A stretch of DNA of 64,000 nucleotides, from assembly GCF_011299575.1 (NCBI RefSeq), contig NZ_CP049863.1:2542001-2606000 (forward strand). The letters are read 5' to 3'. The DNA is from Leucobacter viscericola (GTDB lineage Bacteria > Actinomycetota > Actinomycetes > Actinomycetales > Microbacteriaceae). How positions within the stretch are numbered: position 1 is the stretch's first letter; the number at the start of each line of letters is the position of its first letter. The position numbers were made by a program, and so were the translations under genes. The notes below the pieces were generated by a model. It was not told the origin of the DNA, did no database searches, and worked only from the letters and a program-made list of their open reading frames with translations. Shown here in pieces: positions 58,879 through 64,000 of the stretch.

Positions 58879-59682
58879 TCATTTTCGATACTCGGAGGAG
58901 TGCGTGCGATACGAGCTCGGGGTCATACCCGTGACCGCTTTGAAATCGGTAGAAAAATGAGCGTGGTCGCTGTAGCCGAGTTCGCTCGCGAGATCAGCGA
59001 GAGAGCAAGACGGATCGTCGCGCAGGAGCGCTGCCGCTTCTTGTAGCCGGCGCCTGCGAATCATGGTGTGCAGCGAGAGCCCAAAGAACCGGTTGGCCAG
59101 CCGCTGGAGGCTGCGCGTTGACGCGGGCAGCCTGTCGGGGATCTGGTCTGCGCGAGTGATGCCCGGGTCGGCGAGAACCCTGGCAAGCTCGTTTGCGAGC
59201 AGATGGTCTGATCCGGGTAGCGGCAGCGGCACCCGTTCGCTGATCCACTTCGAAAACGCGGCAACCGCCCGAAGACGCACTTCTCTCGGGTGCTGTTCAG
59301 GGGTGGCCATGAGCTGAGAGATGTTTGAGTGCAGGGAGCCCGCGCTCACGGGTCGACTACCGTCACGCAGCTCCGCTGGTCCGGGCACGAGCGACGGCAC
59401 TGCCGCGGGTAACAGAAGCGCGCCCACGACCCAGCCGGTGCCACTCAGCTTCCGTTCGGAGATGCGGGTCGGCGGACCAACCGCGGTGACCCCCTGCGGT
59501 TCCACAACGATGTTGCACGCCGGGAACGGCAGGAGTTCCTGCCGCGATTCCAGGCCCGGAGGCAGATTCCATCGGGCGATCCAGAACCAACGCACCGCGT
59601 GCTCGAGCTCGGTCGGCGCGGGTAGCCGGTGAAACTCGGGCAAGCGATCGGGATACAAAATCCCGCGCTGGTCCTGCTCCAT
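58879..59682 (-). CDS. AraC-family transcriptional regulator
   Basis: 267 residues. The N-terminal part (about 1-150) matches the DUF6597-like sensor start of AraC relatives (LEHAVRWFWIARWNLPPG, ELLPFPACNIVVEP). The C-terminal AraC domain has two HTHs: LPASTRSLQRLANRFFGLSLHTMIRRRRLQEAAALLRDD and SLADLASELGYSDHAHFSTDFKAVTGMTPSSYR. ATG 59682 has GGTGGAGG upstream. It is divergent from the VOC protein gene 86 bases away and is the obvious candidate to control it; this pair is common in actinobacteria. Confidence 0.9.
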   Translation of the reverse strand: MEQDQRGILYPDRLPEFHRLPAPTELEHAVRWFWIARWNLPPGLESRQELLPFPACNIVVEPQGVTAVGPPTRISERKLSGTGWVVGALLLPAAVPSLVPGPAELRDGSRPVSAGSLHSNISQLMATPEQHPREVRLRAVAAFSKWISERVPLPLPGSDHLLANELARVLADPGITRADQIPDRLPASTRSLQRLANRFFGLSLHTMIRRRRLQEAAALLRDDPSCSLADLASELGYSDHAHFSTDFKAVTGMTPSSYRTHSSEYRK

Positions 59683-59768
59683 ACTGCCTCCACCGAGTTG
59701 GCCAATCCGTGAACGGGCTGGCGTAATTCTGCAAGCGTAACCGCCGCTTCAGATCTTACGCTGGAGCC

Positions 59769-60272
59769 ATGAATGCACACGAGTCTCGCGCCGCAAACGG
59801 CGCCCACACAACCAACGGTATGCCGCACGGCTCCACGAGTCTGACGCCGTTCTTGGCGATCCCGAATGCGCAGGGGGCGATCGAGTTTTATCGAGATGTC
59901 TTTGGGGCAAGAGTCGTTGATGTCACCGAGTTTGGCGGTGTTGTTGTGCACGCCGAACTCGACTTCGGAAACGGCCACTTGCAACTGGGTGAGCCCATGC
60001 CCGACTATCACCTCGTCGCCGCACCCGCGGGAGACGACGACTGCTATTCGATGGGACTGTTTTGCCCCGATGTTGACGATCTCGTCAAGCGCGCGGAGGC
60101 CGCGGGCGCGACCATTCGGGAGCCGGTCGCGGACTTCGTGTCGGGCGACCGCTTTGCGAGCATCCGTGATCCGTTTGGCGTGCGCTGGTCGGTGATGACA
60201 CGGGTTGAGGATCTGTCGGAGGAGCAGAGCGCTCAGCGAGTCCGTGACTGGGCCGCGCAGCAGTCTCAGTAA
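59769..60272 (+). CDS. VOC (glyoxalase/bleomycin-resistance fold) protein
   Basis: 167 residues. A VOC domain spans about 20-145: LTPFLAIPNAQGAIEFYRDVFGARVV starts the first beta-alpha-beta unit. HAELDFGNGHLQLGEPMPDY gives a possible metal ligand H and E. DDLVKRAEAAGATI and RFASIRDPFGVRWSVM end the second unit. It is PhnB-like in layout. Substrate unknown. ATG 59769 has GGAG very close (2 bases), so a later ATG near 59820 (MPHGSTSL) is an alternative start. It is divergent from the AraC gene. Confidence 0.85.
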   Translation: MNAHESRAANGAHTTNGMPHGSTSLTPFLAIPNAQGAIEFYRDVFGARVVDVTEFGGVVVHAELDFGNGHLQLGEPMPDYHLVAAPAGDDDCYSMGLFCPDVDDLVKRAEAAGATIREPVADFVSGDRFASIRDPFGVRWSVMTRVEDLSEEQSAQRVRDWAAQQSQ

Positions 60273-60284
60273 AACCAGTAGCCG

Positions 60285-60860
60285 CTAGGGGGCCTCTGTG
60301 ACCTCGCCGTCTAGCGAGTGCAGGTGAAGGCGCTCGCCGACGGAGTTGAAGATGCTGATGACCTCTGCCGGGCGTGTGCCCTCTGCGCTGATGGCGTGGG
60401 GAATTCTCGTGTCGAACTCGGCGGCTTCGCCGCGGGTGAGTACGTGGGTTGTGTCTCCGAGACGGAGGCGCAGGTGGCCCGAAAGTACGTAGAGCCACTC
60501 GTGTCCGTCGTGGGTTTTCGGCTCGCACGCGGCCGGAACCCCGGGCTGATAGCTGATCTTGAAGGCGCGCACCTCGGACTCTTCGCGAGTGAGTGGCGCG
60601 ACCGTCATCCCCGGTTTTTGCACCGCGGGGCGGCGAACGCGCGGATCGCGGTCCTCGCTCTCGAGTAGGTCGTCGATGCGAATGCCCAGTTGCCTGGTGA
60701 GCGGCAGGAGGAGCTCAAGGCTGGCCTGACGCTTGCCCGATTCGAGGCGGGAGAGTGTGCTGACGGACATGTCGGCCCGACTCGCGAGGTCTTCGAGCGT
60801 CCAGCCGCGATCCTGTCGTGCCGCGCGCAGTCGTGGCCCGAGTTGTTGCAGGGCGTCCAT
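60285..60860 (-). CDS. XRE-cupin transcriptional regulator
   Basis: 191 residues. The N-terminal HTH_XRE at about 5-65 reads LGPRLRAARQDRGWTLEDLASRADMSVSTLSRLESGKRQ. A C-terminal cupin (about 105-185) senses a ligand (HDGHEWLYVLSGHLRLRLGDTTHVLTRGEAAEFDTRIPHAI). ATG 60860 is supported by AAGGAG 6 bases upstream. It is divergent from the oxidoreductase/methyltransferase gene with tandem 8-base repeats between them, so it most likely represses or activates that gene and itself. Confidence 0.9.
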   Translation of the reverse strand: MDALQQLGPRLRAARQDRGWTLEDLASRADMSVSTLSRLESGKRQASLELLLPLTRQLGIRIDDLLESEDRDPRVRRPAVQKPGMTVAPLTREESEVRAFKISYQPGVPAACEPKTHDGHEWLYVLSGHLRLRLGDTTHVLTRGEAAEFDTRIPHAISAEGTRPAEVISIFNSVGERLHLHSLDGEVTEAP

Positions 60861-60874
60861 GTGATACTCCTTGC

Positions 60875-60890
60875 CAAATCTGCAAATCTG
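60875..60890. promoter_or_regulatory. Tandem 8-bp repeat in the divergent promoter
   Basis: CAAATCTG occurs twice in direct tandem (60875-60882 and 60883-60890), flanked by CTTGC (60870-60874) and CTTGCAAG (60891-60898). It is a candidate binding site for the XRE-cupin regulator. Confidence 0.5.
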
Positions 60891-60926
60891 CTTGCAAGTA
60901 TGGCACGTCTTGGTCATTCTAGGGTC

Positions 60927-62519
60927 ATGACGGAAAAGATTTGGGACGCGATCATTGTCGGTGGAGGGGCCGCGGGGCTGAGTGCTGCGCAGGCGCTCGG
61001 GCGGTCGCTGCGGAGTGTGCTGGTGATCGACGCGGGTAGCCCGCGCAACCGCTTCACCTCACACATGCACAACGTGCTCGGGTTTGACGGGATGCCGCCG
61101 GGTGAGCTTGCGCAGCGGGGTCGGATCGAGGCCGAGAGGTACAGCGTTAAGTTTCGCGACGGCTTTGTGCAGCGGGTCAGCGAGATTGCCGACGGTCTCC
61201 GGCTGGAACTGGCCGATGGAGCAGAGAAAACTCGTGCCCTGATCGTAGCGACCGGCGTGACCGATCAACTGCCTGAACTCCCCGGGCTTGCCGAGAATTG
61301 GGGCTCGACGGTGCTCCACTGCCCCTACTGCCACGGCTGGGAGGTGCGAGGGCAGCGCCTCGCCGTGGTCGCGAACCCGGAGTACGGGGTGCACCAGGCG
61401 AAACTCGTTCGGCAGTTGAGCGAGAACGTTGTGCTCTTTACGGAGGGGCTCAGCGGCTTTGACGAGGCGACCGCTCGCGCACTGCAGCATCGCGGGATCA
61501 CACTCGAGTCAGAACACGCGACGGAGATCCTGGGCGAGGATGGCCGCGTGCGCGCCGTGCGCACAGCGAGTGGCCGTGAGATCCCGGTCGACGCCATCTT
61601 TACCGCCGGAACCCTCGTGCCGCACGACGGGTTCTTGGCGGAGCTTGGGCTCGACAGAACAGACGGGCCGCTGGGCAGTTTTGTGACGGTGGACCCGACC
61701 GGCAGAACCAGCCACCCGCGCATCTGGGCCGCGGGCAATGTGGTCACGCCCACCGCGACGGTGCCGCTCGTCATGGGTGCCGGCATGCTCGCCGGAGCCG
61801 CCGTCAACGGTGCACTCGTTGAAGAAGAGTTTGAGTCTGTGGCCCGTCACCACTCGCACGGTTCGCACGACGCGACGGACGCAGGTTCTCCCGCTGAATT
61901 TTGGGAGGGACTGTACAGCGGCGACGGACCCCGCTGGTCGGGGCGGGTGAACCACGCGATCGCAGAGATAGTCGGCGATTGGCAACCGGGCCGCTCGCTC
62001 GATCTCGGCTGCGGTGAGGGTGGCGACGTGCTCTGGCTCGCGGAGCGGGGCTGGCAGGCTCGGGGAATCGACCTGTCGAAGACCGCGATTGCGAGGGCTC
62101 GCACCCACGCTGAGGAGCGTGGTTTGGTTCAGGATCGCGCCACTTTTGATGCGGTTGACCTTGCTGACTGGGTGGGCGAAGATACTGAATCTGCCGAGCA
62201 GTACGACCTCATCACCGCGAGCTTCTTGCAGTCCCCAGTTGAGCTGCCGCGGACTGAGATTCTGCGCGCTGCCGCGTCACGGCTGGCCCCGGGTGGGCGA
62301 CTGGTGATTGTGGCGCACGCCTCCGCGCCGTCGTTCGCGCCGGATCACCACTCCGACACAGAGTTCCCCTCGCCCGAGAGTGAGGTGGAGATGCTGGGGC
62401 TGGATCCCAAACGACACACTGTTGAGGTAGCAGAGGTGCGCACGCGTCAGGGTGTGGCCCCTGATGGGCAGGTCGCTGAGTTCGAGGACTCTGTGGTGGT
62501 GGTGCGACGATTGGGGTAG
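60927..62519 (+). CDS. Thioredoxin-reductase-like oxidoreductase fused to a SAM methyltransferase
   Basis: 530 residues in two parts. Residues 1-305 are a low-molecular-weight thioredoxin-reductase-type flavoprotein: FAD motif AIIVGGGAAGLSAAQALG, redox pair in STVLHCPYCHGWEVRG, and IWAAGNVVTPTATVPLVMGAG near the end. Residues about 320-530 are a class I methyltransferase (AEFWEGLYSGDGPRWSGRVN, SLDLGCGEGGDVLWLAERGW, GGRLVIVAHA) of TehB-like type. This fusion is known in actinobacteria; the substrate is not. ATG 60927 begins exactly at the fold; ATG 60900 in frame is an alternative. It is divergent from its probable regulator. Confidence 0.88.
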   Translation: MTEKIWDAIIVGGGAAGLSAAQALGRSLRSVLVIDAGSPRNRFTSHMHNVLGFDGMPPGELAQRGRIEAERYSVKFRDGFVQRVSEIADGLRLELADGAEKTRALIVATGVTDQLPELPGLAENWGSTVLHCPYCHGWEVRGQRLAVVANPEYGVHQAKLVRQLSENVVLFTEGLSGFDEATARALQHRGITLESEHATEILGEDGRVRAVRTASGREIPVDAIFTAGTLVPHDGFLAELGLDRTDGPLGSFVTVDPTGRTSHPRIWAAGNVVTPTATVPLVMGAGMLAGAAVNGALVEEEFESVARHHSHGSHDATDAGSPAEFWEGLYSGDGPRWSGRVNHAIAEIVGDWQPGRSLDLGCGEGGDVLWLAERGWQARGIDLSKTAIARARTHAEERGLVQDRATFDAVDLADWVGEDTESAEQYDLITASFLQSPVELPRTEILRAAASRLAPGGRLVIVAHASAPSFAPDHHSDTEFPSPESEVEMLGLDPKRHTVEVAEVRTRQGVAPDGQVAEFEDSVVVVRRLG

Positions 62520-62561
62520 CACCGTTGTGATGCGCCAGCCGATCTGAGAATTTTTCGTCTT

Positions 62562-62596
62562 GCGTAACGAAATGAACTAAATATCAATCTGTCTCT
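62562..62596 (+). promoter_or_regulatory. Shared ECF-type promoter, copy B
   Basis: GCGTAACGAAAT (62562-62573), a 13-base spacer and ATCTGTCTCT (62587-62596), identical boxes and spacing to 58677-58711. It lies 82 bases upstream of the secreted-protein ATG at 62678. Confidence 0.75.
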
Positions 62597-62602
62597 CTCG
62601 GA

Positions 62603-62647
62603 CCCGCTCTGTCAGCGCGGGTAGTTGAGGCGGCCGTCAAGCTCGCC
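62603..62647 (+). ncRNA. Structured 5' leader of the right-edge secreted-protein gene (copy B)
   Basis: CCCGCTC-TGTCA-GCGCGGG (62603-62621) pairs at 6 of 7 positions. After 7 bases GGCGGCCGTCAAGCTCGCC (62629-62647) forms the second hairpin (GGCG/CGCC). Both elements are 19 bases, as in copy A. Compared with copy A, two stem-1 pairs change T-A to C-G, and one stem-2 pair changes A-T to G-C. Confidence 0.6.
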
Positions 62648-62677
62648 TCAGTACGAAGAATCGTTAAGAGGAGAGTC

Positions 62678-64000
62678 ATGTTTCGAGTTCGGTCAACCGC
62701 TGAAGGGTCTGGTGAACGCCAATCCCTGCGAAGTCGATTGGGCAAAGCCCTCGCGGGTGGTGCAGCGCTTGCCATTCTTGGTGGCATGATCTCAGTGCCA
62801 ACGGTTGCGAACGCCGAGAGCAACTGGTCGGGGGTGCAATCGAACTACAACGAGGTTGAATACGCCTACGTTGCGGCGGGAGAGACCCTCGATCTCACCT
62901 TTACGAGCTCCTCGAGGTCCGGTACCGGCTTCGAAAACAAGTACGCGGTGACGGACCCGAGCGGAAATCGGCTGTGGGAGTGCACGATTGCGGCAGCAGA
63001 TCCGGTAGGAACAGTATGTGCTGCAACCGGGCTGACCGGAGAGCCCGGCGCCTGGAAGATTGAAACGATCGCCAACAGTGGCGCCAACGAGACTCGCACC
63101 ACCTGGCAGAAGCGAGTGATGCGCGATGGAGCTGAAGTTCCAGGTCGAATCTGGGCAAACTCGATCGGCATGTTCCAGTCCGGCGGCGCCGCGAACATGG
63201 CGAATGTAGACCTCTGGGTTGTCAACGACGACGGTTACCAATATTCCGTGAAACTATTCGGATACAACGGAGTTGGTTCCGTGCTTTCAGTAGATGCCGT
63301 GGGCACACCTGCCGAACCGAATAGCTGTATTCCAAGTTATCGGTCTGTGGATCTTCCGGAAAACAAGCAGTCGGCTGATTGCGCCAAGTTTAGACTCTTC
63401 TATAGTAAGCCAGCCCCTGACCTGCCTGCCTCTGCGCCCTCAGCTGATGGTGAACTGAAGGTGCTTCCGCCGGTTCTAGACAGCGCCGCTTTAGACGTCA
63501 ACGACCTCGCGTTCACCCCGACGGCGTTGAGCCCGCGTACCGGAACATTCCACTACTCCATCACCCCCGCTTTCACTGGTAGCTACACCCTGGAGATCGA
63601 CACCAACGGTGACGGGGATTACAGCGACTCCGTGGATCGCCGGATCGAGATGGTCGCTAACGGTGATGGGAAGTACTCGACCAGCTTTGATGGTCTCGAC
63701 GGAGAAGGAAACCCGATCACAAACTGTGACGAGATGAAGGCCCGTATCTATTTCGATCGAGTCGGCGAGATTCATGTGCGAAACCAAGACGTTGAGGGCC
63801 GAGTCGGTGGCATCGAGATCGTACGGCACGATGCCAATGGAACCGATCCAACTATCTACTGGGACGACACCCAGCTGGACCCCTCTGGCCGCGACAACGT
63901 CACACCGAACCTCGACGGAACGGCGGGTGTCGACTCAACAGGCGGCGTACACGGCTGGAACTTCGCGAACAATAGCTGGGGCAACGACCGTCTCATTGAC
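62678..64000 (+). CDS. Secreted surface protein, 3' end outside window
   Basis: The frame is open from ATG 62678 to the window edge (441 codons), with AAGAGGAGA upstream. A long n-region (RQSLRSRLGK) leads to signal core ALAGGAALAILGGMISVPTVANA. The mature part has acidic EF-hand-like strands (IDTNGDGDYSDSVDRRIEM) and ends with a Gly/Asn-rich stretch. It has several cysteines (LWECTIAAAD, NSCIPSY, ITNCDEM). I recognise no family, but the style matches large actinobacterial wall proteins that continue into repeat domains and a sorting signal. Its promoter and leader are shared with the 53620-58572 gene, so it is likely in the same sigma regulon. Confidence 0.82.
   Translation, partial: MFRVRSTAEGSGERQSLRSRLGKALAGGAALAILGGMISVPTVANAESNWSGVQSNYNEVEYAYVAAGETLDLTFTSSSRSGTGFENKYAVTDPSGNRLWECTIAAADPVGTVCAATGLTGEPGAWKIETIANSGANETRTTWQKRVMRDGAEVPGRIWANSIGMFQSGGAANMANVDLWVVNDDGYQYSVKLFGYNGVGSVLSVDAVGTPAEPNSCIPSYRSVDLPENKQSADCAKFRLFYSKPAPDLPASAPSADGELKVLPPVLDSAALDVNDLAFTPTALSPRTGTFHYSITPAFTGSYTLEIDTNGDGDYSDSVDRRIEMVANGDGKYSTSFDGLDGEGNPITNCDEMKARIYFDRVGEIHVRNQDVEGRVGGIEIVRHDANGTDPTIYWDDTQLDPSGRDNVTPNLDGTAGVDSTGGVHGWNFANNSWGNDRLID

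Overview
The window is about 64 kb of high-GC DNA from an actinobacterium, most likely Microbacteriaceae and Leucobacter-like (inference). Support comes from a grpE-dnaJ-hspR heat-shock operon, the 32-residue ribosomal protein bS22, frequent GTG/TTG starts, LAxTG-type wall anchoring and an anti-sigma-fused ECF sigma factor. No phage, insertion sequence or CRISPR array was seen.

Layout. 1-3030: end of the heat-shock operon and a SAM methyltransferase. 3133-5534: two GT4 glycosyltransferases. 5541-6442: a secreted CHAP-like protein and tRNA-Ser(GGA). 6880-9396: a secreted leucine-rich-repeat protein with a triple SLH-like tail. 9523-18930: mostly housekeeping genes: small membrane proteins, an orphan OmpR-type DNA-binding protein, upp, tadA, a frameshifted cation-efflux gene, proC, a Ktr/Trk potassium system, an ArsR regulator, bS22, glutaredoxin, a Dabb protein and a lipoprotein. 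19120-34560: an accessory catabolic region (flavin monooxygenase, LysR, RidA, DUF1028, M20 amidohydrolase, MHS transporter, aldehyde dehydrogenase, class III aminotransferase, two NCS1 permeases around an amidohydrolase), interrupted by a lower-GC internally duplicated membrane protein. 34637-40438: a 1933-residue surface protein with about 14 Ig-like repeats and the same SLH-like tail as the LRR protein. 40738-51301: an FAD/NAD(P)-binding protein facing a peptide-type ABC transporter operon, a double AhpD-like protein and a sarcosine-oxidase-like enzyme. 51376-52097: a Phd/PIN toxin-antitoxin pair. 52205-58572: an operon of a 1650-residue SdrD-like, LATTG-anchored surface protein followed by a membrane-tethered ECF sigma/zinc-finger fusion. 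58879-62519: AraC regulator, VOC protein, XRE-cupin regulator and a thioredoxin-reductase-like/methyltransferase fusion. 62678-64000: the 5' part of another secreted protein, running off the window.

The most striking signal joins the last surface loci. The surface-protein/sigma operon and the secreted gene at the right edge share an 86-nt upstream block of identical length. It has the same -35-like and -10-like elements with the same 13-nt spacer, then two 19-nt hairpins whose stems differ by compensatory changes. I read this as an autoregulated ECF regulon for surface proteins, with a possible shared structured leader RNA. Other points are an in-frame GrpE-DnaJ reading frame, long hairpins just 3' of several operons next to C-rich direct repeats, a dispersed palindromic repeat that encodes the end of a transporter, and a parS-like palindrome inside an ABC ATPase gene.
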